Origin: Afifella marina DSM 2698
GTDB lineage: Bacteria > Pseudomonadota > Alphaproteobacteria > Rhizobiales > Afifellaceae
Assembly (NCBI RefSeq): GCF_900102695.1
Contig: NZ_FMVW01000003.1
Location: 62,001-126,000 of the forward strand
Direction of reading: 5' to 3'
DNA length: 64,000 nucleotides
Part shown: positions 45,500 through 55,146 of the stretch, piece after piece
Layout: every line of letters starts with the position of its first letter
How positions within the stretch are numbered: the stretch's first letter is position 1
Notes under the pieces: model-generated
What the model was told of the DNA's origin: nothing
The model's database searches: none
The model's input: only the letters and a program-made list of their open reading frames with translations
Program-made: the position numbers and the translations under genes

Positions 45500-46576
45500 A
45501 TGAGAATACTCGTGACGGGCGGGGCGGGCTTCATCGGCTCTGCGGTCTGCCGCCATCTCGTGCAGGAGGGCGTGGAGCGCGTCGTCAATGTCGACAAGCT
45601 CACCTATGCCGGCAACCGGCAGTCTCTGCGCGCGATCGAGAATGCCCCCAACCACGTTTTCGTTCAGGCCGATATCTGCGACGACACGGCGCTCCTCGAC
45701 ATCATGAAGGCGGAGCGTATCGACGCCGTCATGCATCTCGCCGCCGAAAGCCATGTCGACCGTTCCATCGATGGCCCGGCAGCCTTCGTGGAAACCAATG
45801 TCGTCGGCACGTTCCGGCTTCTCAACGCGACGCTCGCTTATTGGCGCGAACTCTCTTCAGAGGCGCAGGAGAAATTCCGCTTTCATCACGTTTCCACCGA
45901 CGAGGTTTTCGGCGACCTGCCCTTCGACAGCGGCATCTTCACCGAAGAGACACCCTACGCGCCCTCTTCGCCCTATTCGGCCTCGAAGGCTGCGTCCGAT
46001 CATTTCGTGCGCGCCTGGCACGAGACTTACGGGCTGCCTGTCGTTCTGTCGAACTGCTCCAACAATTACGGGCCCTATCACTTCCCGGAAAAGCTCATCC
46101 CGCTCGTCATCCTGAACGCGCTCGACGAGAAAGAGCTGCCGGTCTACGGCCAGGGCGCCAATGTCCGCGACTGGCTCTATGTGGAGGACCATGCGCGGGC
46201 ACTCGCCCTGGTCGTCGGCAAGGGCGAGATCGGCGAGAGCTACAATATCGGCGGACGCGCGGAACGCACCAACCTTTCGGTCGTGGAGACGATCTGCGAT
46301 CTTTTGGACGAGCGGCGACCGCGCGACGGCGGCAAAAGCTACCGTGACCTCATCACGTTCGTCACCGATCGCCCGGGCCACGACCGGCGCTATGCGATCG
46401 ATCCCTCCAAGATCGAGCGCGATCTCGGCTGGCATGCGCAAGAGAGTTTCGAGACGGGTATCGCCCGCACCATCGACTGGTATCTCGAAAACGAGTGGTG
46501 GTGGGGCCCTCTCCGCGCCGAACGCTACAAGGGCGAACGTCTCGGCCACGGCCATCAGAAGGCCAAGGCCGGATGA
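45500..46576 (+). CDS. rfbB: dTDP-glucose 4,6-dehydratase
   Basis: Second enzyme of the pathway (RmlB), converting dTDP-glucose to dTDP-4-keto-6-deoxyglucose. The 358-residue extended SDR has the NAD motif TGGAGFIGS at residues 6-14, [12 protein letters not shown], the STDEVFGDL catalytic segment and Tyr-x3-Lys in YSASKA. It is 18 bases after rfbC and overlaps rfbD by ATGA. Confidence 0.97.
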   Translation: MRILVTGGAGFIGSAVCRHLVQEGVERVVNVDKLTYAGNRQSLRAIENAPNHVFVQADICDDTALLDIMKAERIDAVMHLAAESHVDRSIDGPAAFVETNVVGTFRLLNATLAYWRELSSEAQEKFRFHHVSTDEVFGDLPFDSGIFTEETPYAPSSPYSASKAASDHFVRAWHETYGLPVVLSNCSNNYGPYHFPEKLIPLVILNALDEKELPVYGQGANVRDWLYVEDHARALALVVGKGEIGESYNIGGRAERTNLSVVETICDLLDERRPRDGGKSYRDLITFVTDRPGHDRRYAIDPSKIERDLGWHAQESFETGIARTIDWYLENEWWWGPLRAERYKGERLGHGHQKAKAG

Positions 46577-47475
46577 GGATCGTCGTCACCGGCAAGGACG
46601 GGCAGGTCGCGCGCGCCCTCATCGCAGCAGGCGCCCGATCCGATGCGGTCGAGATCGTGGCCGTCGGCCGCCCCGAGCTCGACCTGGCGCGGCCTGAGAC
46701 GATCGGGCCGGCAATCGCCGCCGCACGGCCGGATCTCGTCGTCTCCGCCGCCGCCTATACCGCGGTCGATCAGGCCGAGGACGAGCCGGACCAGGCCTTT
46801 CTCATCAACGAGAAAGGTGCGGGCGAAGTGGCGCAAGCCGCGCGCGAGCTCGGTGTTCCGATCATCCATCTGTCGACGGATTACGTCTTTTCCGGCGATG
46901 GCGCCGAGCCTTACGACGAGGCGATGCCGACGGGCCCGAAAAGCGTCTATGGCGCCAGCAAGCTTGCCGGCGAAGAGGCGGTTGCCGCGGCCAATCCGAA
47001 CCACCTCATCCTGCGTGTCGCCTGGGTCTACAGCCCCTATGGCAAGAACTTCGTCAAGACCATGCTGCGACTTGCCGAAAGCCGCGATCAACTTTCCGTC
47101 GTCGACGACCAGATCGGCAATCCGACCTCGGCCGAGGACATCGCCGAGGCCATTCTTGCGATTGCCCGGCACTGGCAGACGGCCGGCGCCGCACGCCCGA
47201 ACGGGCTTTATCATTTTGTCGGCAGCGGCGAGACGAGCTGGTGCCGGCTCGCCCGCGAGATATTCCGTGTGAGCGGAGCGCTCTCCGGTCCGACGGCCGA
47301 GGTTGCGGCAATTACGACGGCGGAGTTTCCAACGAAGGCCGCGCGGCCCAAGAACTCCCGCCTCGACTGCCGCCGTTTCGCCACGGATTTCGGCCATGCG
47401 GCCCCCCCCTGGCAGGAGAGCGTCGCCCGCGTCGTGAACACCCTCTTGCGCGACCGAGATAGCTCGCCGAGCTGA
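46573..47475 (+). CDS. rfbD: dTDP-4-dehydrorhamnose reductase
   Basis: Final enzyme (RmlD), reducing dTDP-4-keto-L-rhamnose to dTDP-L-rhamnose. The 300-residue SDR has [11 protein letters not shown] at the N-terminus, [23 protein letters not shown] and Tyr-x3-Lys in YGASKL. The ATG at 46573 overlaps the rfbB stop (ATGA). With this gene the complete route to dTDP-L-rhamnose is present, the donor for the glycosyltransferases downstream. Confidence 0.96.
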   Translation: MRIVVTGKDGQVARALIAAGARSDAVEIVAVGRPELDLARPETIGPAIAAARPDLVVSAAAYTAVDQAEDEPDQAFLINEKGAGEVAQAARELGVPIIHLSTDYVFSGDGAEPYDEAMPTGPKSVYGASKLAGEEAVAAANPNHLILRVAWVYSPYGKNFVKTMLRLAESRDQLSVVDDQIGNPTSAEDIAEAILAIARHWQTAGAARPNGLYHFVGSGETSWCRLAREIFRVSGALSGPTAEVAAITTAEFPTKAARPKNSRLDCRRFATDFGHAAPPWQESVARVVNTLLRDRDSSPS

Positions 47476-47541
47476 GAGACGAGCAGGCGCCCCGCACGAG
47501 AGCGGACCGGCGCAAGATGATCAAAGCGAGGAACCGAAAAA

Positions 47542-49761
47542 GTGCGCGCTGTTGACCTTCGACAGGATTGTGCGGCGTGCGAATACGTAAACGTTGCGGG
47601 TGCCCACGGCGCCTACACCGCGACCTCCGACGACCCGCAGATCCGCTTTCGCCCGGTCAGTCCGCTCGAGCCCGGCTGGTATCATTGCGCCTTTGAAATC
47701 TCGGGCAATTCCATCGTCACACCGCAAATCGTCATCGACACCGGCAAGGGCTTTCTCGCGACCTATCGGGTGAGCCTCAAGAGCGGCCGGCGACGAAACC
47801 GCTTCACGGCCGATTTTTTCCTGCCGGAGCCGGCGCACGAGCTTTGCCTTTATCCTGCGGACGGCGCCGGCAAATTCGAAATCGGCCGCCTCCGCATCAA
47901 GCGCCGCAACCGGGCGGAAACGCTTCTCTTCTTTGCCGGCCACGCACTCCAGATTCTCTGGCGAGATCCGATGCGCCTTGTGCGCCGGTTTCGGCAATAC
48001 TGGCATTATCTGCGCCGCCCGCATTTCGTCGGCGTACGCACGCCGTCGCGACTCAGCCCGGGTGGCGGCAGCTATCCCGACTGGATCAAGCGCTACGATT
48101 ACCAGCCAGAGCGCGATCGCAAGAGGCTCGAGACGCAGATCAAGGCGCTCGAAAAGCGCCCGGTCATCAGCGTTTTGATGCCGGTCTACAATCCTCCGGC
48201 CGATCTTCTCGACGATGCCATCCGCTCCGTTGTGGAACAGATTTATCCAGACTGGGAATTGTGCATCGCCGACGATGCCTCTCCGGATCCGGAGATCGGC
48301 CGTCACCTCGAGACATGGGCGGAGCGGGATCCCCGCATCAAGCTCGTCCGACGCGAGATCAACGGGCATATCTCGGCCGCCACCAATTCCGCTTTCGCGC
48401 TCGCAACGGGCGACTGGATCGCCCTCCTCGACCATGACGATGTCCTGCGGGAAAATGCGCTCGGTGAGGTCGCCGTCGAAATCGGGCGCCACCCGGACGC
48501 GGAGATCGTCTATTCCGACGAGGACAAGCTCGGTTCCGACGGCTCGCGCTACGATCCCTATTTCAAGCCGGATTATTCGCGCGAACTCCTGCGCTCGCAG
48601 AACTATTTCAACCATCTGACGGTGCATCGGGCAGAAAATATCCGTCGCGTCGGCGGATGGCGCGCGGGGTTCGAGGGCAGTCAGGATTACGATCTCAACC
48701 TCCGTGTCACCGAAATCGTGGAGCCCGGAAAAATCCGGCATATCCCCAAAGTGCTCTATCACTGGCGCGCGGTGGAAGGCTCAACCGCCATGGCCGGCGG
48801 GGAGAAGAACTATGCCTATCTTGCCGGCCAGCGCGCCCTTGAAGATCATGTCACACGCACGGGACTGCCGGCGAAGGTCGAGCCGGCGCCTGGCGTGCCC
48901 TTCTACCGGCTGAAGCTCTCAGTGCCGGAGCCCCGTCCCCTCGTCAGTCTCATCATCCCGACGCGCGATCACGCGAAGCTCCTGCGCGGCTGTATCGAAT
49001 CCATCCTGACGAAGACGACCTACGACGCCTATGAGATCCTCATCGTCGACAACGGTTCCGTCGAACCGGAGACACATCGCTATTTCGAGGAGCTGCGCGC
49101 GGATCCGAAAATCCGCGTCCTTTCCTACGACAAGCCCTTCAACTATGCGGCGATCAACAATTTCGCCGCCGCCCAAGCGAACGGCGCTCTTTTAGGCCTC
49201 GTCAACAACGACATCGAAGTGATCTCGCCCGACTGGCTCGCGGAAATGGTGTCCTGGGCCGTTCAGCCGGATATCGGCTGCGTCGGAGCCAAACTCTACT
49301 ATGCCGACGATACGATCCAGCATGCCGGCGTGATCCTCGGCATTGGCGGCGTTGCCGGTCATTCCCACAAATATTTCCCACGCGAGGAGCCCGGCTATTT
49401 CGGGCGGCTCAAAGTTTTGCAGAACGTTTCGGCGGTCACGGCCGCCTGCCTTATCGTGCGCAAAGAGGTCTATGAGGCGGTGGGCGGGCTGGACGAAGAG
49501 CATCTCGCCATCGCCTTCAACGATGTCGATTTCTGCCTCAGTGTTCAAAAGCTCGGCTTTGCGAACGTCTTCACGCCCTATGCGGAGATGTATCACCTTG
49601 AAAGCATCTCGCGCGGCCATGAGGACAATTCGGAGAAACAGGCCCGATTTTTCGAAGAGTCGCTCTACATGCAGAAAAAATGGCAACGCCTGTTGGCGCG
49701 CGATCCTTTTTATTCTCCCAATTTGAGCCGGGAGCACGAAGATTTCTCACTTCGCAGCTGA
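47542..49761 (+). CDS. Glycosyltransferase with two GT2 domains
   Basis: A 739-residue protein from GTG. Residues about 1-150 look like a beta-rich domain of unknown role. A first GT2 domain follows (about 205-400: VISVLMPVYNPPADLL, DDASPDP, LDHDDVL as the DxD-type motif), and a second (about 465-690: LVSLIIPTRDHAKLL, IVDNGSVEPET, LVNNDIEV). Each domain could add a different sugar, as in other two-headed surface-glycan transferases. It lies 66 bases after rfbD and 8 before the first sulfotransferase-like gene. Confidence 0.92.
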   Translation: MRAVDLRQDCAACEYVNVAGAHGAYTATSDDPQIRFRPVSPLEPGWYHCAFEISGNSIVTPQIVIDTGKGFLATYRVSLKSGRRRNRFTADFFLPEPAHELCLYPADGAGKFEIGRLRIKRRNRAETLLFFAGHALQILWRDPMRLVRRFRQYWHYLRRPHFVGVRTPSRLSPGGGSYPDWIKRYDYQPERDRKRLETQIKALEKRPVISVLMPVYNPPADLLDDAIRSVVEQIYPDWELCIADDASPDPEIGRHLETWAERDPRIKLVRREINGHISAATNSAFALATGDWIALLDHDDVLRENALGEVAVEIGRHPDAEIVYSDEDKLGSDGSRYDPYFKPDYSRELLRSQNYFNHLTVHRAENIRRVGGWRAGFEGSQDYDLNLRVTEIVEPGKIRHIPKVLYHWRAVEGSTAMAGGEKNYAYLAGQRALEDHVTRTGLPAKVEPAPGVPFYRLKLSVPEPRPLVSLIIPTRDHAKLLRGCIESILTKTTYDAYEILIVDNGSVEPETHRYFEELRADPKIRVLSYDKPFNYAAINNFAAAQANGALLGLVNNDIEVISPDWLAEMVSWAVQPDIGCVGAKLYYADDTIQHAGVILGIGGVAGHSHKYFPREEPGYFGRLKVLQNVSAVTAACLIVRKEVYEAVGGLDEEHLAIAFNDVDFCLSVQKLGFANVFTPYAEMYHLESISRGHEDNSEKQARFFEESLYMQKKWQRLLARDPFYSPNLSREHEDFSLRS

Positions 49762-49769
49762 TTGAGCCG

Positions 49770-50609
49770 ATGCGCAAGCTCCAGGACCTAAAGAACGCTC
49801 TTCCGCTCTCACGCAGCGACGTGAAGAACAGGCAGAAGAAGACGATCGACAAGATCTTCTTCCTGCATATTCCGAAGACGGCAGGTTCGGCTTTCAACCT
49901 CGCCTTCCAGCAAGCCGTGCCCGCCGGACGACATTTCGAGCACATGGAGAGCCAGCGAGAGCTCTTCTATTCCATCATAAGCGACGGCAAACCTTTTTAC
50001 GCGTCCGGACATTTCCCTTTTTCAAGGGTACGCGAACTCGTGATGCGGCCCGACGTCTTCACCATCACGATCTTCCGCGAGCCGCTTAAGCAGCTCCTCT
50101 CGCATCTCAAATGGGTGAAAGCCTATGGACGGCCCGACGGCGAGGCCCGTCGTCATCTCATTCCGGAAAACATCGCCGAACTGTCGCTCGCCCTTTGGGA
50201 GACGGATCTCAACGACGTCGCCAGGCTCGAACCGATCCTCACCTCGCCGACCGCCATCTCCCTCTTCGACAACACGCAGACCCGTTACATGACCCGCTCC
50301 GTGGCAGGACGTATCAGCGAGGAGCAGGGCCGCTTTTCGATGGGGCATCTGAGACATTTCGACTTCTTCTTCGTCCTCGACGACATGGCGGCGGCACACA
50401 AAAAGCTCACCGAAAAAATCCCCGGGCTCGGTTCAATTCCGCGCACAAATGAGGCGATGCTGTCGGAAACAATCGATTTGCAGGACGGCAAACTCCGGGA
50501 TTTTTATGAGACCTTCGTACGTTTCGACCGGCAGCTTTACGACAATGCCCGGCGCCGCTCACGGCGTCGCTTTCTCGATCTAGCTGAGGACGAAACGCAG
50601 AACGCGTGA
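49770..50609 (+). CDS. Sulfotransferase-like protein (Sulfotransfer_2 type)
   Basis: A 280-residue cytoplasmic protein. The 5'-phosphosulfate loop HIPKTAGSAF (residues 33-42) and the 3'-phosphate-binding region ITIFREPLKQLLSHLKWVK, with the conserved Arg and Ser, are those of PAPS-dependent sulfotransferases. These enzymes add sulfate to carbohydrates. It is 8 bases after the two-domain glycosyltransferase, so a glycan substrate is likely. ATG 49770 is chosen over an upstream start overlapping that gene. Confidence 0.85.
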   Translation: MRKLQDLKNALPLSRSDVKNRQKKTIDKIFFLHIPKTAGSAFNLAFQQAVPAGRHFEHMESQRELFYSIISDGKPFYASGHFPFSRVRELVMRPDVFTITIFREPLKQLLSHLKWVKAYGRPDGEARRHLIPENIAELSLALWETDLNDVARLEPILTSPTAISLFDNTQTRYMTRSVAGRISEEQGRFSMGHLRHFDFFFVLDDMAAAHKKLTEKIPGLGSIPRTNEAMLSETIDLQDGKLRDFYETFVRFDRQLYDNARRRSRRRFLDLAEDETQNA

Positions 50610-50671
50610 GGGCCGGGACTTGAACGACGTACGCGCAAAAACGCATTCTAGGCGGGAGACGTCGGCAACAC

Positions 50672-51484
50672 GTGCTTCAAAAGGTTCTGATCGGCTTGCG
50701 GCTTTCTTCAAACACGGAGGCGCGCCGAGAGGCTCCGGCGCATCGATCCCGGCAAGACCAGGAGCCACGATTGCAATCGCTTGAAGACTATCTCCGGCAA
50801 CCGGAGCTCGCGCGCTTTCCCTTCCTTTTCATCGTCACCTATGGCCGCTCCGGCTCGACCTTGCTGCAGGGCTTGCTGAACGCGCTGCCGGGCTATCACA
50901 TCCGTGGCGAGAACAACGCCGCCCTCGTCCCACTCTTCCGCACACAAAGACGATTGCGGCACACGCGCTCTGAATGGGGAAACGAGGCGACCACGCCCGG
51001 GAGCCCGTGGTATGGTGCCGAGCTCATCGAGCCGGACATGTTCGTGGCCGGTTGCGCGGATGCTTTCTTTCGCTCCGTTCTGAGACCTTCGATCGGCGCA
51101 AGATGCTGCGGTTTCAAGGAAATTCGCTACGATAGAAGGACGCTGAGCGACGGGGACTTCGTGCCCTATCTCCGGTTTCTCCGGCGGGCTTTCCCCGGTG
51201 CCGCCTTCGTTTTCAATTTCCGCAATGTCGAGGATACGCTGAAAAGCGGCTGGTGGCCGGATTACGAGCCAGGCGATGCGGAGCGGGCGATCTCGATCAT
51301 GCGAACGCGCATGGGAGATTATGCCCGGGACCACGCCGAACATTCCTTCTCCTTCGACTATGACGCCGTCTGCCGCGATCATTCCTACTTCGCCGAATTG
51401 TGCGCCTTCCTCGGCGAGGAGTACGACCCAGAGATGGTCGAGCGGGTCATGAGCACCAGCCACAGCATCGGCGGGTCACAGTGA
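50672..51484 (+). CDS. Sulfotransferase family protein
   Basis: A 270-residue protein from GTG with P-loop TYGRSGSTLLQ (residues 56-66) after an unusual basic N-terminal extension of about 45 residues. IRGENN, PWYGAE and GFKEIRYD follow, and the phosphate-binding Arg lies in FNFRNVEDTLKSGWW. It is a clear paralog of the protein at 62375-63046. It probably transfers sulfate from PAPS to the surface glycan; activity and acceptor are not proven by sequence. Confidence 0.83.
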   Translation: MLQKVLIGLRLSSNTEARREAPAHRSRQDQEPRLQSLEDYLRQPELARFPFLFIVTYGRSGSTLLQGLLNALPGYHIRGENNAALVPLFRTQRRLRHTRSEWGNEATTPGSPWYGAELIEPDMFVAGCADAFFRSVLRPSIGARCCGFKEIRYDRRTLSDGDFVPYLRFLRRAFPGAAFVFNFRNVEDTLKSGWWPDYEPGDAERAISIMRTRMGDYARDHAEHSFSFDYDAVCRDHSYFAELCAFLGEEYDPEMVERVMSTSHSIGGSQ

Positions 51485-51493
51485 CAGGCTCGT

Positions 51494-51578
51494 TCGTGAG
51501 GAACTCCTCACGATTGCGCCCAAAAGCGCGTCTTGCCACTGCATCAGTCACGAAGCGGTCGCATTTGCGACCTTTCTT
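51494..51578 (+). terminator. Two hairpins after the sulfotransferase gene
   Basis: First, a perfect 8-base stem TCGTGAGG / CCTCACGA with loop AACT (51494-51513), starting 9 bases after the stop codon. Second, a 6-base stem GGTCGC / GCGACC with loop ATTT, followed by TTTCTT (51557-51578), which has the layout of a weak intrinsic terminator. They may separate the sulfotransferase transcript from the peptidase gene. Confidence 0.5.
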
Positions 51579-51607
51579 CGGGCCGTCTCATCAGGAAAGG
51601 AACGCTC

Positions 51608-52687
51608 ATGCGCGCGTGGCATGGCCATCTCTCCGTCGCCTCATCAGGTCGTGCGGTGCCAGATCTGACCGCAGCGAGGCGGCTCCGGGCCCCGGCGCTC
51701 GCACTCCTCCTTCTTGCACCGCTCACGGCATCGGCAACCGCCTTCGAACTCGAACTGCCGCTCGCCTGCACGCCTGGGACGGATTGTGTCATCCAGCATT
51801 ACGTCGACCGCGACGGCACCTCAGGCGCGCATGATTATCATTGCGGCAGCCTCACTTATGATGGCCATAAGGGAACGGATTTCCGCATCCCGACGCTTGA
51901 GGCGATGCGCGAGGGGGTCGACGTTCTGGCCGTTGCACCGGGCAAGGTGCTGCGCGTGCGCGACAAGATGGACGATGTTTCCGTGCGTCGTATCGGCGTG
52001 GAGAACGTCAAAGGCTCCGAATGCGGCAACGGCCTCGTCATCGATCACGGCGAAGGTTGGCAGACGCAGTATTGCCATATGCGTCTTGGCAGCATCGTGG
52101 TGCGGCCGGGCGAGCGCGTGCAGGCGGGCGCCGTCCTCGGTCAGGTGGGCCTGTCGGGGCAGACGGAATTTCCGCATGTGCATCTTCAGCTGACCAAAGA
52201 CGGGACGATCGTCGACCCGTTCAGCTACAAGCCGGATGTTGCCGCCATGGAAGGTGAGGCGACCTGCAAGAACGAAATCGCCGGCACCTCGCTTTGGGCC
52301 AAGGACCTCCAGGCTGACCTCGCCTACACGGCCGGCAGCATCCTCAATGTCGGCTTCAGCGATCGCGCAGACCTCAAGATGGTCGATATCGAAGGCGGCA
52401 TGCTGCACGATCCCGATACGAGCGCGCCTGTGCTTATCGCCTATGGCCGCGCCATCGGCCTTCTGAAAGACGACATCCAACACATGCGCATTACCGCGCC
52501 CGGAGGCCAGGTTCTGGTCGATCAGGCCGTCGACCCGCTCGAAGCCAACAAGGCCCAGGTCTTCGTCTTCGCCGGCCGCAAACGGCCGTCCCAGGGGTGG
52601 CCGGCCGGGCGCTACGAAGCCGTCTATAGTGTCGAGCGGGACGGGGAAACGATCCTCGAGAAACCCTTCTCGGCAACGCTCGAATAA
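51608..52687 (+). CDS. Secreted M23-family metallopeptidase
   Basis: A 359-residue exported protein. A signal peptide ends near ATAFE (basic start, ALALLLLAPLTASA). The LytM/M23 domain (about 75-220) has His and Asp in HKGTDFRIP and the HVHLQL motif, the zinc site of peptidoglycan endopeptidases; the upstream His in DYHCGS is in place too. A C-terminal beta-rich domain (about 230-359) is of unknown role. It is preceded by AAAGGA at the ribosome site. It stands inside the polysaccharide island but need not act in it. Confidence 0.88.
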   Translation: MRAWHGHLSVASSGRAVPDLTAARRLRAPALALLLLAPLTASATAFELELPLACTPGTDCVIQHYVDRDGTSGAHDYHCGSLTYDGHKGTDFRIPTLEAMREGVDVLAVAPGKVLRVRDKMDDVSVRRIGVENVKGSECGNGLVIDHGEGWQTQYCHMRLGSIVVRPGERVQAGAVLGQVGLSGQTEFPHVHLQLTKDGTIVDPFSYKPDVAAMEGEATCKNEIAGTSLWAKDLQADLAYTAGSILNVGFSDRADLKMVDIEGGMLHDPDTSAPVLIAYGRAIGLLKDDIQHMRITAPGGQVLVDQAVDPLEANKAQVFVFAGRKRPSQGWPAGRYEAVYSVERDGETILEKPFSATLE

Positions 52688-52984
52688 GGTTCTCAAAAAG
52701 AGGTCCCAGATGACAGTGCATCTGGGACCTACGGAGTCGGTCTCTATCTGGAGATGCCCCAGTATGACCGGATGCAGCCGGTTATGCCAGAGACAGTCTG
52801 CGTCTTTTGCAGACGAGCGCCTGCAAAAAGCCAGTCAAATACGACACGCTGACATGGGTTGCACAGAAAAGTGCACCCGGAAAAGACGTTGGGGGCGGCT
52901 TCGGCGACTGGTTGCCGCGGCGGGCGACTGCGGATAAGCCGACCACCGACGCTTATTCTGCAGCGTGAGGACAAGGAGCGAGAG
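52688..52984. other. Non-coding region with a 12-base hairpin
   Basis: 297 bases without a supportable gene. A perfect 12-base stem AGGTCCCAGATG / CATCTGGGACCT with a 6-base loop (52701-52730) lies 13 bases after the M23 peptidase stop. The A run lies before it, so the T run is on the minus strand: it would terminate leftward transcription fully and rightward transcription weakly. A smaller dyad ACCGG-N6-CCGGT follows near 52768. No promoter is obvious. Confidence 0.6.
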
Positions 52985-53671
52985 ATGCAGCCGGCCACGA
53001 GCCCGGAAATCGTCGAATGCCGGGGTGTCCGCCTCGACCTGTCGCATCCCCTTTTCACCGAAAAGCTGCGGCGGGCCGTCGAGCGCGGCTGGTATGAAGG
53101 CGCGGAGGCGCGGGCGAGCGAAATCATGGTGAGGCCGGGCGATCGCGTGGTCGAATTCGGCGGCGGCTGCGGCTTCATCTCGAGCTTCATGGCCCTTACC
53201 CATGCCGACATCACGATCGAGTGTGTGGAGGCCAATCCGGAGCTTCTCGCCCTCATCGAACACCATCACCGCCTGAACGGCGTGACCTGCGCGACCCTCC
53301 ACCACGAGCTCGCCGCACGCGAGGACGGCACGGCGGACTTTTACGTGACCACGGATTTCTGGGCCTCGTCGACACGGCCGGGAGCGGAGGCGCGTCGGGT
53401 GGAGGTCCCAGCACGTGCCATCTCCAAGCGTCTCGATGAGTGGGACCCGCAGGTCGTCGTCATGGATGTGGAAGGCGCCGAGCTGGAGCTTCTCGCAGAC
53501 CCTTTGCCGTCCAAGCTGCGTGCGCTCGTCCTTGAGCTTCACCCGGACATTTATGGTCTGCCGGGCGTCAAAGCCGTCATGGACGGGCTGTCGAAACAAG
53601 GCTTCGCTTACGTACCGGAAGGCAGCGAGCATGCCGTCACCGCCTGGGCACGGGTCGACGCTCTTGCCTAG
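52985..53671 (+). CDS. FkbM family methyltransferase
   Basis: A 228-residue SAM-dependent methyltransferase. Motif I is DRVVEFGGGCGFISSF, the acidic motif IECVEANPELLALIEH follows, and the FkbM-type VVVMDVEGAELELL and LVLELHPDIYG are present. It lies among glycosyltransferases, so O-methylation of a sugar of the surface glycan is the likely job. ATG 52985 follows AAGGAG and is preferred over an upstream in-frame start at 52859. It is distinct in sequence from the FkbM protein at 23105. Confidence 0.87.
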   Translation: MQPATSPEIVECRGVRLDLSHPLFTEKLRRAVERGWYEGAEARASEIMVRPGDRVVEFGGGCGFISSFMALTHADITIECVEANPELLALIEHHHRLNGVTCATLHHELAAREDGTADFYVTTDFWASSTRPGAEARRVEVPARAISKRLDEWDPQVVVMDVEGAELELLADPLPSKLRALVLELHPDIYGLPGVKAVMDGLSKQGFAYVPEGSEHAVTAWARVDALA

Positions 53672-53818
53672 CTTGAGACAAGCGGCTTTCCGGCGCTGTT
53701 CCATCCTGCGTGTTGACAGCGCAGCCGCGCCCCCGCATTGCCTTCAAGCAGGGTTCGAAAACCCCGTTGCCGGCACGACGCCTGGCTTGCCAAGCACCTT
53801 TTCGGATTTTCCCGCCTC

Positions 53819-55045
53819 ATGAAAATACTCTTCCTGCACAACAATTTTCCTGGCCAGTATCGACGTCTCATCAACTTCTTGAAGGATGACCCGCTGGTCG
53901 AGGACATGATCGCGGTTACGCTGGAGACGAACCAGCAGAAGTTTCCTCTGAAAAAGGTTCTGTACAAACCGCATCGCCCGGTGACAAAGGGCATTCACCC
54001 CGCGGTCGTTTCTTTCGAATCTGCCGTCATCAATGCGCAGAACGTGTTTCAGAAACTGGTCAGCGTAAAGCAATCGGGTTGGAAGCCGGACATCATCTGC
54101 GGCCATTCGGGCTGGGGTCCGACGATGTTCCTGCGCGAGTTGTGGCCCGACACCCGGATGCTCACGTATTACGAGTGGTGGTACAACTCGACGGGCGCCG
54201 ATACCGACTTCTTGCGCCGCGAACCCGCCCCCTATGACGAACGCGTGCGCATGCAGATGAAGAATGCGCCTTTCCTTGCCGATCTCTCGATCATGGATTG
54301 GGGTATTTGTCCGACGCGGTTTCAGCACAGCCAGTTTCCGGCCATGTTCCGCGACAAGATTGAGCTTCTGCACGACGGCGTCGATACGGATTTCATGTGT
54401 CCGGACCGCTCCGACGCGCTCACGATCGGCGACAAGACGTTTCGGGCGGGCGACGAGATCGTCACCTATGCCACGCGAGGCATGGAGCCCTACCGCGGCT
54501 TTCCGCAGTTCATGGAGGCGGTCGCCAAGCTGCAAAAGCGGCGCCCCAACATGCAGACGATCGTCGTCGGCAGAGACCGCGTCGCCTATGGCTCAAAACG
54601 CTCCGACGGCAAGACCTATAAGGAACACGCGCTGGAGACGCTCGATCTCGATTTGAGCCGCATCCACTTTCTCGATTTGGTCCCCCTGGAGAAGCTGCGC
54701 ACGGTCTTCCGCATCTCCTCCGTGCACGTCTATCTCACCGTGCCTTTCGTGCTGTCATGGTCAATGATCGAAGCGATGAGCACCGGCGTGCTGCTGCTTG
54801 GGTCGGACACCGCGCCGATCCGGGAAATGATCGAGGACGGCAAGAACGGGCTCCTCGTCGACTTCTTCGATTCCGACAAGATCGCCGCGCGGATGGAAGA
54901 GGCGCTCGCCGGCCAGCAGAAGCTCGTGCCGTTGCGCGCAGCCGCACGTCGCACGGTCCTGGAGCGCTATGCCATGAAGCATCTTCTGCCCTGTCACCGG
55001 CAGCTCATGGTCGATGTCGCCTCTGGCGCCAAGACCTGTCGCTGA
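53819..55045 (+). CDS. Glycosyltransferase, GT4-like
   Basis: A 408-residue GT-B type transferase. It starts MKILFLHNNFPGQYRRLI, the usual family 4 opening; LLHDGVDTDFMCP and VTYATRGMEPYRGFPQFMEA mark the donor domain, and the C-terminal SWSMIEAMSTGVLLLGSDT with the catalytic Glu region follows. It is a retaining glycosyltransferase by family. The sugar is unknown; its position after rml genes makes rhamnose one candidate. The start is set at the MKIL motif, since the upstream extension has no ribosome site. Confidence 0.9.
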   Translation: MKILFLHNNFPGQYRRLINFLKDDPLVEDMIAVTLETNQQKFPLKKVLYKPHRPVTKGIHPAVVSFESAVINAQNVFQKLVSVKQSGWKPDIICGHSGWGPTMFLRELWPDTRMLTYYEWWYNSTGADTDFLRREPAPYDERVRMQMKNAPFLADLSIMDWGICPTRFQHSQFPAMFRDKIELLHDGVDTDFMCPDRSDALTIGDKTFRAGDEIVTYATRGMEPYRGFPQFMEAVAKLQKRRPNMQTIVVGRDRVAYGSKRSDGKTYKEHALETLDLDLSRIHFLDLVPLEKLRTVFRISSVHVYLTVPFVLSWSMIEAMSTGVLLLGSDTAPIREMIEDGKNGLLVDFFDSDKIAARMEEALAGQQKLVPLRAAARRTVLERYAMKHLLPCHRQLMVDVASGAKTCR

Positions 55046-55146
55046 GCCGGCCATCCTTTCGATTTGGCGCGACCTGTGCCATCCATCCAAGCCACGCAGC
55101 CGCGTCATGCCGGCTTGGCGCTTAGTATTGCCCTGGGAGCGCGTTC

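Noticed and set aside
53672-53818. TTGACA before the GT4 gene as a -35 box
   Set aside because: No acceptable -10 hexamer lies 16-18 bases downstream, so a promoter cannot be supported.
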